A DNA stretch of 64,000 nucleotides, taken from contig WTPW01000184.1 of NCBI GenBank assembly GCA_009809945.1, positions 409,300-473,299 of the forward strand, written 5' to 3'. This DNA comes from Gigaspora margarita (lineage: Eukaryota; Glomeromycota; Glomeromycetes; Diversisporales; Gigasporaceae). Under the pieces are notes generated by a model. That model was not told the DNA's origin. It saw nothing but the letters and a program-made list of their open reading frames with translations, and searched no databases. Position numbers and translations under genes: made by a program. How positions within the stretch are numbered: the first letter of the stretch is position 1; each line of letters opens with the position of its first letter. Positions 24,458 through 36,160 of the stretch are shown here, piece by piece.

Positions 24458-25040
24458 CACTTAAGGAACATGCCATAAAAGTTTAGAAAGATAATAATAA
24501 AGCTATTTATTGTAGAATTTTTTATTTTTTATAACAAATAGTAAATGGGTTTGTCAGTCGTCAATAGTTTCATCAATCATCAATAGTTTCATCAATTGTC
24601 AATGGTTTCATTCAGATTGTCATTTGATGAATCTTTTCATTAATTAAAAATAGTTTTGTCAAGCATCTTTAGCATGAACGCGCATTAATCCACACAATTA
24701 AGGAATCGTGCGCATGCATGAAATCCAACTCTAGTTTCGTTAATGGTTTTGTCAATTGTTTATAATTTCATCTTTAATTCCATCATTCATCTATAGTTTC
24801 GTCATTTGTCTGGGTTTCATCAGATGAAACCAGTGACGAAACTGTTTTGTCTGTGCAAAAATAGTTTCGTCAGGCATCATTAATCTAGACTGCCCACTAT
24901 GAATGAAAAGTATGCATGCTTTTTAAAATTTTCCTTCAAATGGTACAAACGCTCCACCATGTACTAGACCCAGGTCTAATATTAGGTTTTAATATTGGTA
25001 GATGTAAGAGATTGGGTCTTTTATACGGCAGTTTATGGTA

Positions 25041-26004
25041 TCTAGATCATAGCGTACATTCATTCTGATTGGTTAATTTTTGTAGATCATTTGGGACGTT
25101 ACAAAAATCTTATTGGCCAAAGAAAGATTTAGAAAATATTATCTAAAAAGATATATTTAAATTATAAATTTGAATTTACAATGATAATTATTAACCCATT
25201 GATATTTATAGTAATTGTCAAATGCGAATTTGGTAATCTTAATGAAAAAAGTTTAAACTTAAAAACATATATAGATAATCTTTATTTAACAAAATCACTT
25301 CCTAACTAGTGAATAATTTAATAATAGTATAAATAAATTAAAAAGAGCCGTCAACTATCAATAAAGGTAATACACGCACATAGAGAGTAACGACTGTATA
25401 AAAACCAAAAACTAACTACAGAACACAGCGTGTAATCGTACATATCCTAAGTATACTCTATATTTAATAGGGTAGAAAGAGATAATTTGGCGAAGTTAAA
25501 ATAACTAAGACAAACATTTTTATTTTAATATTAAAAAAAATTTTATTTATTGTATTAAATTTTATACAAGATTTAGAATTATTTTATATAAAATTTATTA
25601 ATAGGACATCTTGCTAAATTACCTTAATCTATAAGACAAAAGTGTGCCCGTCACTAACTTCTGGATTATTCCTCTGTTTTCGGATTATTTTAATATTTAT
25701 AGAGCGCAAAGTATATTTTCAGAATTTATATGCTGCATCCTTTGCCAATCATTTACATGACTGTCAATTCATTTCAAGTCAAATAATATATTTTATGTAA
25801 TATCCGATACATTTAGTAATTGACCAATCAGAATTAAGCCCTTCATGCTGCTACGATCTAGGGGTAGTTTTTTCAAGTCATTTCGTTGTAATGCAAAGGT
25901 AATACAAAGGATGATCATCCCGGATCAGTCAAACAAAACCATAAGACTTCCTCTAACCCGAACCTTATATGGCCCTGACCTGATTGAATTCATATAACCG
26001 AAAA
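25041..26004. other. Intergenic stretch, nothing recognised
   Basis: No exon structure, RNA gene or paired ends supported. Confidence 0.4.
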
Positions 26005-26012
26005 TAATTTTA

Positions 26013-26427
26013 GGAAAGCTACTATCTCTACCATGGTTTTTTGCTAGTTAAACAAAAATTTCTATTTTTAGTATTTAAAATCATAATACTAATTGTAACT
26101 CTAACCTTAATCCTAAATAAAGTAAACGTTCTTTGGCTCCTAATTAAAAGTTGTAAAGCTCATTTTTATAATCAAAGAAAAGAACATATTGATCTACAAA
26201 TTCACTATTACACGAAGAATTATATATAATAATTCATTGTGTAACAGTGAATTTGCAGTTGTCTTTTTGATCCCAAAGATCTTATGATCCACTGGGCGAT
26301 TTTGATAATTTTACTAATAAAATCTTTTAAAATTTTAAAAATTATATTTTAATTAAAAAAATTAATTTATAATTTAAAAGTCTAAAAATAGAAAATTTTG
26401 TGTAACATTGGTGAAATAGCATTTCCC
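26013..26427. mobile_element. TIR element with 8-bp target duplication
   Basis: The ends GGAAAGCTACTATC and the complement of GAAATAGCATTTCCC are flanked by TAATTTTA on both sides (26005-26012, 26428-26435). The terminal motif, including ACCATGGTTTTT, matches the 724-bp element at 16380. A 59-bp hairpin (26197-26255; AAATTCACTATTACAC against its complement) lies inside. Confidence 0.65.
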
Positions 26428-26850
26428 TAATTTTACGTCAGAGATGCATCATCAGCCAGAGATGGCGAGAAATTTCCAATTATTTTAATTAAAAACTTTA
26501 TATAAATATTTTATAATATTTAGATTTAATATTTTTAGAATTTGAAATTTCAATGTTATACTTTTAAGCGTACAGTATTAAGGCATTTTAAATTATTACC
26601 GGTATCTACTATATTTTTTGTTTAGGTTTAACATGATTTTCTCTTTTTATCTCAGCTATTTACATTTATATATCTTGTTTACATATTTTTTTCATATTAC
26701 TGTATGCTAAACTATTTGTAATCTATAATTATTTATATATTTTCAATGTAAGATTTCAATTCAAAATTAGTATTATTTATTAAATATTCAAGAAGCCAGC
26801 GCGGTGTTGTAGCAAAGTGAAGTTTAGATTATTTCAATCATATAAAATAA

Positions 26851-27184
26851 GGGCGAATCTATTTGTCGCCGGCGGTGACAGCACCGGGTTGCAATTGACC
26901 AATAACATCACGGGATCAGGTGTAATGTTCGTGTAACCCGAAAACGAAGAAAACATTGAAAATTTTCAAAAATTCGCGATAGCACAAGATTTTACCTATG
27001 AAATCACCTTTTTTGTCTAATTAAAAAAATTCCTTGCAAAATTTTACCATATAGTACACCCTACCCCAACCCTAACTCAACGCTAACCCCGACCTTAACG
27101 CCAATTAACTTTAACGTTTGTTTTGATTCCATAACATGATCTGCAATCCGGTGATGTCACCGCCGGCGACAACTAGATTATTTC
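26851..27184 (+). mobile_element. Core-sharing ~330-bp MITE (copy A)
   Basis: The terminal repeats AATCTATTTGTCGCCGGCGG and the complement of CGCCGGCGACAACTAGATT differ at one position. The perfect 9-bp duplication ATAAAATAA lies at 26842-26850 and 27185-27193. Interior landmarks in order: GGGATCAGGTGTAATG, AAAACGAAGAAAAC, TATGAAATCACC, AAAAATTCCTTGCAAAATTT, CCAACCCTAACTC, TTGTTTTGAT. A 9-bp duplication is the size made by MULE transposases. Confidence 0.8.
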
Positions 27185-27419
27185 ATAAAATAAAACCTTA
27201 TTTATTAGACAAACTTGACAACATATAAAATCTTAACCAAGATTTAAAATAATTACTGTAAAAAAATAAATTGACCAATACTAAATTCTTATTGTATACA
27301 TTATGATCAGTTTAACCAAACACTCTCTAGGGATTATGATGAAATTGAAAGTGATTGTTATAATATTACTTTAGATATTTTTAACTACAATACAATGTTT
27401 GAAGCAAAATATTAGCAAG

Positions 27420-29361
27420 TTAATTAAAATCAGATTCATGAGATTTATTCCCATTTGTAGAAGAAGAATTGTAATTACTATCTCCACTTTCACATTTAAC
27501 ATCTGCATAGCCAGAAGAAAGATTAGTTTGATCACGACTCCAACCTTCATTTATTATAAAAAATATCAAATTTCCAATTGGCTAACAAATTAAAACAACA
27601 ATGATTAGAGAACATGCGAATAAATTATTAGTGAAAAAAAAATAAATAAAATTTACTCACTCCTATGATAATTGTAAATACAACAAAACAATAAGCCCAA
27701 GGATGAGCAGTTCCATAGAATTGGTACATATCATACGGTATATCAGGAATCTAAATATATATATATATATATATATATAGATTAATAGAAGATAATATTA
27801 TAAAGTTAAAGTTAAAAAAAAAAATTATTTACCCATTGTACTATAAATACAAGTATGTATCCCAAAACTTTTACAGAGACTCTAAGTTCCACATCAGTTA
27901 CAGGAAATATTGTAATATTTTGACTTGTAGTAATTGTTGCTTGTTGCTTTTTAATGGAACGTATTTCTCGAATGGTTTGAATATAACAAAACGAGCAAGT
28001 AGAGAGCACAGTGATTGTCATTAAAGTAGAAGAAATCGGATTTACCATAGTCTTTGATTCTGCGGCACACCTAATGAAAGTTGAGATTAACGACAAAATA
28101 AGTAGGTTAAAAGGCAATAAAAATAAAATGATATATTAATTTATAATTTATACCAATATTTAACAGGGCCATAAGTTTGTAAACCAGCAATTGAAATCAA
28201 CGAAGAGACGATGACCAAAGGTAAAAATAGTTTCCAATCATATCTACCAGTATCACAAGCTTTTTGCTTACATACTCTAAAATAATAAAACTTTTTTAGT
28301 TTCAAAGCATTTGTAGCATTGTTTTTATGAATTTAATGAATATTTATTTATTTACCTGAGATATGTAATTACAGCAATACAAGCTACAAATAGCCTATGA
28401 ATGAGTGTAAATGCAATCGCCACCACAGCAATGATTTTGCAAGTTTGAACAGGCCATGTAATACGATGTATTGCGAGATAAGTCTAATTAAAGTAAAATT
28501 TTTGTTATTTTTTGTACTGTAAATCGTCTTATATATTTTAGATTAGCGTTTAGTCTATCATTACAGCATTATGATGATCTATAACTTACAAGATTAAGAT
28601 CCAGGAAAAAAACGAGAATTATATCTATTAAAATGAAATTCGAAAATGGTTAATTATTTGGATGATCAAGGATACTAATAATTATAATAGTTAATTGTGA
28701 GAAATTTTAATTTTCAAAACTTACCAAATATACATAAATAAAAGGGTACTCTAAGTGCCATCGACAAAGACTTATGATTATGTGCCCATTTATGATATAT
28801 TCTGTTTAACATATATAATATTGAAATTATAGAGAAAAATGAGCCGACGTGCCCAATGATGACAATGCTTAAAAATCCGACCGGGTCATCTATTAGAATA
28901 TATAAATGTGAGTAAATAATTGCTAAAGATGTACAGTACCGTACAGCAAAAAAAAACAACAACCGCTTTTTATATATAAAATATAAAAATGTTTATAACT
29001 CAAAAACAAATAATTTAAAAGAAATCTACAACTTTATTAGAATATATTATTATAAAAAAGTGTTTAGCGCTTAAAGTTTATAAGCAATTAAAAATTTGGA
29101 GTTTAATATATAAAAAAATTGTTCTTTTTCTAATCAGAATTCATTACGCCATCATATTTGATATAAATTTCAAAATTTGTCGCTTTAAAAAAAAAAAAAT
29201 TGAATGTTTTTTTCTGTCCGGTACTGTAGAAATGAATTCTATAACTGATAAAGTTTTAATTTACCTTCATAAAGATCTATATCAAGTTCTTGTGCACTTG
29301 CTATATTCTTGAATATTAAATTCAACAATATAATTTTCAATGGATAATTTAATGATAACAT
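27420..29361 (-). CDS. GPCR-like seven-transmembrane receptor, eight exons, 345 aa
   Basis: Exons (minus strand): 29265-29361, 28725-28889, 28590-28624, 28356-28483, 28154-28276, 27833-28070, 27661-27750, 27420-27581. Every intron is GT-AG (donors GTAAAT, GTAAGT, GTATAA or GTGAGT; acceptors all TAG), seven are 79-375 bp, and all phases join without a stop, giving 1038 nt including TAA. The start ATG begins a signal peptide (residues 1-23, MLSLNYPLKIILLNLIFKNI then ASA). Seven hydrophobic segments follow at about 38-60, 76-96, 114-140, 157-177, 195-213, 246-264 and 279-308. Cys114 at the start of segment 3 and Cys184 in the loop after segment 4 are placed like the conserved GPCR disulphide. 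The loop at 214-245 is basic and Gln/Thr-rich (IKKQQATIT), and the Ser/Asn-rich tail (293-345) would be cytoplasmic. That topology (inference) suggests a plasma-membrane sensor coupled to a G protein. No DRY or NPxxY motif is seen; ligand and family are unknown. TATAAAAG lies about 30 bp before the ATG. Confidence 0.88.
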
Positions 29362-30320
29362 TGATAATATGGTAGTTAATTAAAAGAGCACTTTTATATC
29401 TCTTGGAAGAACTAAAAGTAATGATTTAACATTTTAATTTTTATAATTTTTATGAACCACATTTCAATGTGAATAATTAACAATGAAAATCATTAGATAA
29501 TTTGAAATAATAATTAAAGACTGTTTATGTAATCATTCTAATTCTTCGATAACTTTAGAAAAATTAGTTGCGTAAATCCTAGTAAATAAATTTATGATTT
29601 ACTAGTTTATTGGTTATTATTTATGATCTGCTTAAGTGAATTACATAAAGTTTGTATAAAACTGTTTTATACTATTCGCTAGTGCAAAACGACCTTGAAG
29701 ATCTTAACTCGGCATTATATAATGCATTAGTCACATATTAGTCACAAATTTCACAAATTAGTTACATATTAGTCAACATATATACTTAAATTATTGACCG
29801 GGGGTAAAGATTGGAACTGTTCTAAACATATAAAAAAAATAGTTCCATAGTTTTATATTGAATTATGTTAGTGTGAGCCAAAATTAAATTATTGCTGGCT
29901 GAATTAAACGATTACCAATTATCGTGATTTGCAAATTGATGTTTGATCAAATTTGTAGATTACCGATTGCATGATTGTAATGTACTTTTTTTGGGCAAAG
30001 ATTTAATATTAATATACTATTTTCATAAAATTTGTCAACCATATTTATGCTCATTGTACAATCAAGTGATTGTATACGCATTTGTTTGCAGCGATTTACA
30101 AATTTGATCAAAAGGCGATCAATTTAAAATAAACGATTAAACGATTTGAAAAATTTTTAATTGTTTCATCAACCATAGATAATTAAAATGCCGATTTTTT
30201 ACGAATCATTAGGGTGTGTAACGGGCCCATTAAAATCTAACATAGACAGGGTCACTAATTACGGATTGTTTTATTGGTATCGATGCACACATCTCAATAT
30301 TATTAAAACAAAAATTACAT
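29362..30320. other. Receptor upstream region, AT-rich
   Basis: It holds the putative promoter side of the receptor gene. TATAAAAG on the minus strand (29391-29398) is the only core-promoter-like string noted. Short direct repeats of ATTAGTCACATATTAGTCAC occur near 29730-29780. No gene found. Confidence 0.35.
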
Positions 30321-30453
30321 TTATTTGAAATAAATAATTAATAGAATCTATTTGTTTTTTAAATTGAACATCTAAACTAACTCTACACTGAAAATAAAGT
30401 TAGATGTTTTTTTATTATTTTGTAAAAAATGTTTAGAACGTTGATGATTATTA

Positions 30454-30484
<31 letters not shown>

Positions 30485-30549
30485 GATTAGAAAAATAACT
30501 TTATTTCAGTGTAAAGCTAATTTAGTGATTAATTATTTATTTCAATAAT
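30321..30549. repeat. Inverted repeat with T15/A16 centre
   Basis: The left arm TTATTTGAAATAAATAATTA and the region CTACACTGAAAATAAAGTTA pair with the right half (TAACTTTATTTCAGTGTAAA, ending near AATTATTTATTTCAA). The centre at 30452-30484 is a T-run followed by an A-run. Confidence 0.65.
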
Positions 30550-30662
30550 TTAATTTTATTTGGTAAAATTTATAGTGATATTTATATTAATATGAGTGTT
30601 TGCTCTTGTATTTTGATTGGTTATTGATGATTATGTGATATTAAAGTATAATATGTGAATAA

Positions 30663-30787
30663 ATTTAAACTTTGCTAGCCATTTAATGATCTAATTCGAA
30701 TAAACTTTCTTTTATTTTGTAGAGCATATGAGCTCTATGAAAAGTTTATTTGAATTAGATCATTAGACGGTTAGCAAAATTTAGTTA
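30663..30787. mobile_element. Fold-back MITE, GGGGTYTKTGCC family (inner part)
   Basis: Arms of about 55 bp: CTTTGCTAGCCATTTAATGA against the complement of TCATTAGACGGTTAGCAAAA, with AGAGCATATGAGCTCT at the centre. It matches the inner halves of the elements at 5830 and 11639; the GGGG termini are missing. Confidence 0.65.
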
Positions 30788-31801
30788 TAAGATCTATATA
30801 ATCACAAAAATTATTTTTATAGCCGTATAATATTATATATACTTCTTTCTTAGTATCGTCATAAAATCTTTAAATACTGTTCTATATAAATAGTCCACTA
30901 AAACTTAAAAATTCTATTGTCTTTAAATTCCCATTCTACATACTAAGCTATATGCAATAGTGAATTTTTCGGTTCATAACAAAATAGATATTTAATATAA
31001 TGAAAATCTGTTGTCATGATGAACGACAGTATGTGTTGTATTACGAGCTAGAACTTAGAATATTGAGTGGTTAATTGCATTAGAAAGAAAGAAAAATGTT
31101 TATGGTTAATACTTAACTCGGTCTTCAGTTGAGGAGTGTTCAAAGCGATCAAATCATTACCTCTCAATGCTTGGGTGAGACTAATTTCAGTTTTAATTAC
31201 ATGCCTAAAACTTGCATCTTTAACAAAATTCACAGTAAAAAAAACAAAAATTGCAATTATTACATAATTAATTGAATTCAATTTTTTTAAGATTATTAAT
31301 TGATATGTACAATACAATTTAACTGCATTAATTTTTCGGCACTCCTGATTATCATAAAAAAATAAATTAATTAATTTTTTTTTAAATTACTATTAATAAA
31401 CGAATGCCCGATAAAAATAGTCGTTCCGTGTTTTATATTTAATGTTTTTTTTCCATAAATGTCGCATATTTACGGAATTTATAACCTTAAATCATGGAAA
31501 TTATTCGGCTTGTCTAGATTTTGTCGATCATGGAAAGATTTGGAAAATTTTTTTTTACAGGGATGAATTAGATAATAAGTTTTATTAAACCTATTTATAA
31601 TATTATTATTGAATAAATATATAGTAATTTTCACATAACATAGCATATGCGTGCTACTAATATTATATTATATATTTATTATTTAATTTTGAAGCTGCTC
31701 GCTTTTAATTCAGAGTTTGTCTGTTTAAGCGTTTATGATTGGTTACCTGTGAATTGGTATATAATTGTCGATTATCCAAAATCATCAAACACCTGATACG
31801 C
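30788..31801. other. Intergenic stretch, one doubtful coding fragment
   Basis: On the minus strand at 31080-31215 a run reading KDASFRHVIKTEISLTQALR looks compositionally protein-like but has no in-frame ATG and no partner exon. Nothing else noted. Confidence 0.3.
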
Positions 31802-32116
31802 GGAATACTTATTTTTGCGAGTGATACAAACCAAAAAAAGAAGTTCGTGAAATTTATAGTTAGAGCGCTAAAGTTAGGCTATATAAATAAATAATTAGTT
31901 TCTGAATATAAAATTTCATTCCCGTCATTTTTAATTAGTGCCCCAAGACAGGTTTAAACACTCGTTTTCTTGTATTTTCTCTTTTTTTGGTTTTGTTTTT
32001 CTTCACTTTGCTCACGTGTCGAGCTGATCTGGGATAACTGATAATCACATTTTACGTTCTCCGATTGGCCAATTTCTCTTTTTGGTTTGTATCACTCGCA
32101 CAAATAAGTGCACGCC
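31802..32116 (-). mobile_element. 315-bp TIR element, probably of the core-sharing family
   Basis: Ends: ACTTATTTTTGCGAGTGATA against ACTTATTTGTGCGAGTGATA reading in from the right, both continuing into CAAACCAAAAA. TGATACG stands outside each end. On the minus strand the order CCAATCGG, GATCAGCTCGACACGTG, then AAAGTGAAGAAAAACAAAAC resembles the start of the core seen at 33056. Confidence 0.6.
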
Positions 32117-33046
32117 ATGATACGTACGTACGTACTGTATCTGGTATGTAATTATTCTTGATTTTCTTGATCGTCCGCACGATTATCAAATTTGCAACTA
32201 TTACGACATTCTCAATCAATTCGCATGATTATAGGTATTCAGTAAAGTAGTGCTGTGCGGCAGTACAGATTCAGAGGGCGTACAAATTATACTAAATTTT
32301 GATCGTGCGTACGGTTAATATACAGTATTAGTCATCATTTTCCGTCAATTAATATTTGGCAGGCGAGAGTTTAAATTTTATACTGATTAAAAGGTAAATC
32401 TAAAGTATTTTTCAATTTAAAAGAATTTTTTTTAAACAAATTTTAATTATTTTTTATTGCTTTCTTTTAATTAACCATTCATTTTTTTTCGTTCCAATCT
32501 TGAAAAAATTGTTGACAACTATTTAAATGGGCGAAAAAATAAAAGATCTATAATGAATTATTCAAAATATGACCACTGCTTAGCTGCTTTACGAAACTCA
32601 TCAAGTTGTCACAAAAAATCAAGTTTTTTTATTGAGTTCTTAATACCTTTTTCAAACTGAACGTATTAAGCTATCCTACTAAAATATTTAACTCTTCAAG
32701 TCATTCCATTGAAACATGGTACCTCACAGAACCAACGTAAGACCTCTTCAAGATATCACGAAAATATAAGCGATAATGGCTACTATTGTTAATATGAAAT
32801 AAAAACACTTTTTGTCATAAAAACAATGCATTCGTACTTTCCAATATATTTGGTTGTGTTTGCTGCTAAAAATTCAAAATTTTATGTTTTGACCTAACTT
32901 GTATAATTAATAAATATAGTTTGTATATATTTTTTTTTCTCTTCTTTAAATTCGTATATGACATAGTGTTCCGAGTTGATAAAATTTTTCCAATCAACTA
33001 GTTGCCAACTATAGTGCAATTGATCAAAACGTGACTAAATAACGAT
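32117..33046. other. Intergenic stretch
   Basis: A TACG tandem lies at 32122-32136. A 35-codon ATG frame (32553-32660, MNYSKYDHCLAALRNS...) has no supporting context and is not called as a gene. Confidence 0.35.
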
Positions 33047-33055
33047 TAGTTGTTT

Positions 33056-33391
33056 GAAAAAATGTGCTTGTCACCGGCGGTGACACGCCCCTATGTAATG
33101 TATGATCAAAACAAACATAAACACGTGTAAATTTATTATCGTTAGGGTTAGGGTATAGTTAGAGGAAAGGTTAGCGCTTTTAGAGTTAACCAAATAGTAA
33201 AATTTCACGAGGAATTTTTTTTTGCTAGAAAAAGGGGTGGTTTCATAGTCAAAATTTTCAGTTATCGCGATATTTTTGAAAATGACGTTTTTCGCTTCGT
33301 TTTCATGTTACATGATCAGGTGTAACGTTACACCTGATCTTGAGTTTTATTGGCACGGGACTGTCACCGCCGGTGACAAATAGATTTACTC
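33056..33391 (-). mobile_element. Core-sharing ~330-bp MITE (copy B)
   Basis: Both ends carry TTGTCACCGGCGGTGACA or its complement (the motif is itself a palindrome). Perfect 9-bp duplication TAGTTGTTT at 33047-33055 and 33392-33400. On the minus strand the core runs GATCAGGTGTAACG, AAAACGAAGCG, TATGAAACCACC, AAAAATTCCTCGTGAAATTT, CCCTAACCCTAACG, TTGTTTTGAT, as in the copy at 26851. Length is 336 bp, against 334 bp there. Confidence 0.8.
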
Positions 33392-33400
33392 TAGTTGTTT

Positions 33401-34830
33401 AATTGTTTAATTGTTTAGTTGTATGCTGTGCAGTTGATATTACAAAAAAATATTTCATCTTTAAAATTATAGTAGCGGTAGCTTACAGATTAACAAAGCA
33501 TTAGGAATTAGACCAAATAATGTATTGCTTTAAGACTTCGTGGTAATCCGTTAAATAGATGTAGTATCACTTTCAGATTTAACATATCATTTACAAATTG
33601 AACTAACCAACCTAAATAACTAGTAATAAAACGGTGGTTTTCATAGGGCAAGAGGCTTATGTATTAGGTTTTGTATTTAAACTTTTATTATCAACAAAAT
33701 AATTTACAGTATGATATGAATAAAAAATTTAATCGCTAATACCAGTACGATCATTTCTTGTGTAACATGAAATGTAGAGGGATGGTTTAATTCAACTTTT
33801 TTGATATCGCTTATGCTGATTTTTGTGGAATCCTTTTTTAGTAAGAGTAATGATTTTCCTTTATTCATTTTTGGAAGGAATTAAGAATTTACATATGGCA
33901 TGAAATAATTCTGTATGCGAATATGATATATGATGCAAAAATGATGTAACTATTACGATTAATTTCAAATTTATCATTATAATGCAAATTGACGTATGTA
34001 TGTACATATGTAAATGATTATTAACTTCAAATCTTATGATGTAATGCTAACGTTACTGAATAAATTTTTTAAAATTGGTTTTGTTGTTTCATCCATCAAA
34101 ATTTCACTTTCGCTGTTTTTTTTTTTTGAATCTTTCATTAACACAATTTTGTAAGAATATACTTATGGGCAAAAAAACAGTAAAAAAGGTGGCCTACTGT
34201 TTTTTGAAATTGATTGTCTTATATAAACTATGCTCTCAAGCTCTTGTTCTTCAACTTGTTTTGATCTTGTAGAGCTGAGCTGTGCTAAGAAATTATGTTT
34301 GGCAATACTTATTAACTATTATATAATTATATATTTAGTGCTGAGTTGTTAGCAAGATTAATTGAATTTTATAAAATTCTGAGGTATAGCTTTGTGATTT
34401 TTTTATTTTTTTTTATTTTTTTGCTTTCTGGTTTTTTATCGCCCAGCTGATATAAACTAATTCAAACTTACCACATATATGTCACTGAAATAGCGAGTAT
34501 GTTCTATTACAGAAACTTATAAAAATCACAATAATTCTGATGTGCTGTGTTATGGAATACCAAGTAAGTTCTGCAGAGCAGAATCTATTTCATAGTAACT
34601 CATGATAGAAAACACCAACTGTGTATTGCCAAATAGCAAGTCCTGTAACAGTACCACCTGATTGAACAACAATAATAAGTATTATGGTTAGAGCATTGGA
34701 AATAACGATCTACTTTTTATTTTTTATTTGTGTAAATTTGGCTGAATTTTTTTTTTAAATGGAAATTATTTTGAATTTAAAAAGGTGTTTGAACATTTGA
34801 TTGAGCTTTTCTCGTTTGATCGTACTAGTT
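33401..34830. other. Intergenic stretch, nothing recognised
   Basis: No supported gene. Part of 34500-34650 (AAGTAAGTTCTGCAGAGCAG, ATAGCAAGTCCTGTAACAG) resembles the repeat units of the inverted array at 41.1-46.2 kb. Confidence 0.35.
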
Positions 34831-34855
34831 CTGCGCGGTGTCACACACTGCGCAG
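34831..34855. repeat. GC-rich 25-bp hairpin
   Basis: CTGCGCGGTGT and ACACTGCGCAG pair over 11 bp with one mismatch around a 3-bp loop. It stands out by composition; the function is unknown. Confidence 0.4.
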
Positions 34856-34883
34856 TTACTCCTAATTTGTTATTTTAAGTACA

Positions 34884-35003
34884 TACCGTAAATTCACAAA
34901 ATAGTGGGCATGGGCAGTATTTCGAATCTTGGCCTGAATTAAGCTTAACTCAGGCCGAAAATTGTAATTTCACACCTGCGTGTTATTTCGAGAATTTATG
35001 GTA
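34884..35003. mobile_element. Short palindromic MITE, CAAAATAACRYGCA family (120 bp)
   Basis: It starts TACCGTAAATTCACAAAATA and ends in the near-complement (TTATTTCGAGAATTTATGGTA). The centre is an inverted pair on GGCCTGAATTAAGCTTAACT. A TA target is likely. It serves as the reference for the interrupted copy at 24040. Confidence 0.7.
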
Positions 35004-35340
35004 TATATTTTAAGTGCACTATACATACAGATATAGACTTGATTTAATAATTCATGAATCTATAAAAATGACAATATCGTTAACTAATCTGTATTATATA
35101 CATATTCTTATATTATAAAACATACAGTATGTTAAATCTTGATGCAAAAATTTTTGAAAATGTATATTTAAAGCTCATTATAGCAATGTCTATCAAATTA
35201 AACATCGCCTTTGGTTGATGAAAGTTTCTAATATTTTATCAAATGTCTCACGAATCATGAGCCATATCTCAATCACCCTAATCCAAACAATATATGCTTA
35301 TCTGAAATAGCTTGATAGAATGGTTTTATATTACAACAAT

Positions 35341-35620
35341 AAAGAATTATTAGGATTATTATTTAATACAACTATAAGAAGTTTTTAGAATGGCTATTTA
35401 TCGCTAACTATAAAGAGCTGTTAGAATAATTATTTGACACTAATCATAAAGACCTATTAGAATTATTATTTATTACTAATCATCAAAAGTTGTTAAAATG
35501 ACTATTTAACGCCAATCATAATGAGCTATTAGAATAATTATTTAACACTAACAATAATGAGCTGTTAGAATGATTATTAACACTATTCATTATGAGTTGT
35601 TAAAATTGATTGATTCGACT
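35341..35620. repeat. 36-bp tandem minisatellite, about seven units
   Basis: Units of 35-36 bp such as AGAGCTGTTAGAATAATTAT, each followed by TTGACACTAATCATAA, repeat about seven times with drift. In one frame each unit reads NELLE-stop-LFNTN or NHKDLLELLFIT, so units differ by TAA versus TTA at the same codon. Confidence 0.7.
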
Positions 35621-35867
35621 ATTCTGATTTTTACATATACTCATAAAACTGTCATCTTCATTTGATACTATAATAGAATTTTAAAAAGGCATAGATTGTT
35701 CACCTATACTTCTCAGAATATTGGATAAATTCTAATTTATCCATAGCCACAATATAGAACTTGGATTTGTTATCACTTTATTATTAAATTTAATAATAAA
35801 ATCTGATAAATATTTGTAAATTTAATGCAGTAATATGAAAATGGATAATGGATCCAAGCTCTACTAT

Positions 35868-36160
35868 AATAGATTATCTATATCTATCTATAATATTATT
35901 TATTTTGAGTTCATGTGCTTTAGCATTTTTGATTGGTTGTATCTAGAAAACATGAACTGTGTGTGGGAAAACTTCAGGGTTTGATGATTGAATTATGACA
36001 ATTAATATTCTAATGTAACAGAATTGGTCGTATTCAGAAAATGGGAAAATAAAAATATGTTGGTTGGGTTATGAATTATCTATATTATTAATTTTGAGTT
36101 CATGCGCTTTAACGTTTTGATTGGTCAACTTCAGAAAACATGACTAGAATGTGGGAAAAC
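35868..36160. repeat. Two direct repeats of about 100 bp
   Basis: Copies at about 35884-35985 and 36070-36165 both contain TTTTGAGTTCATGYGCTTTA, then TTTTGATTGGT, then GAAAACATGA and TGTGGGAAAAC. The unit is not identified; 35621-35868 and 36160-36361 show nothing else. Confidence 0.55.

Larger units (their letters stand above)
23015..25040. mobile_element. 2.0-kb TIR element with subterminal GATGAAACT repeats
   Basis: Terminal repeats of 28 bp: TACTATAAACCGCCATATAC at the left against TACCATAAACTGCCGTATAA reading in from the right, both followed by AAGACCCA. Short motifs GATGAAACT/TGACAAAACT (left, 23150-23530) and AGTTTCATCA/AGTTTCGTCA (right, 24545-24880) are inverted relative to each other. 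The flanks fit a TA target. No transposase is seen. It holds 24040-24457, which in turn holds 24137-24431. Confidence 0.7.

Noticed and set aside
31048-31317. Minus-strand 89-codon frame with an N-terminal hydrophobic part, a candidate small secreted protein
   Set aside because: The first codon is TTG and no ATG is in frame; no partner exon was found.
34075-34272. 65-codon hydrophobic frame
   Set aside because: Consistent with chance in AT-rich DNA; no motif, splice context or promoter.
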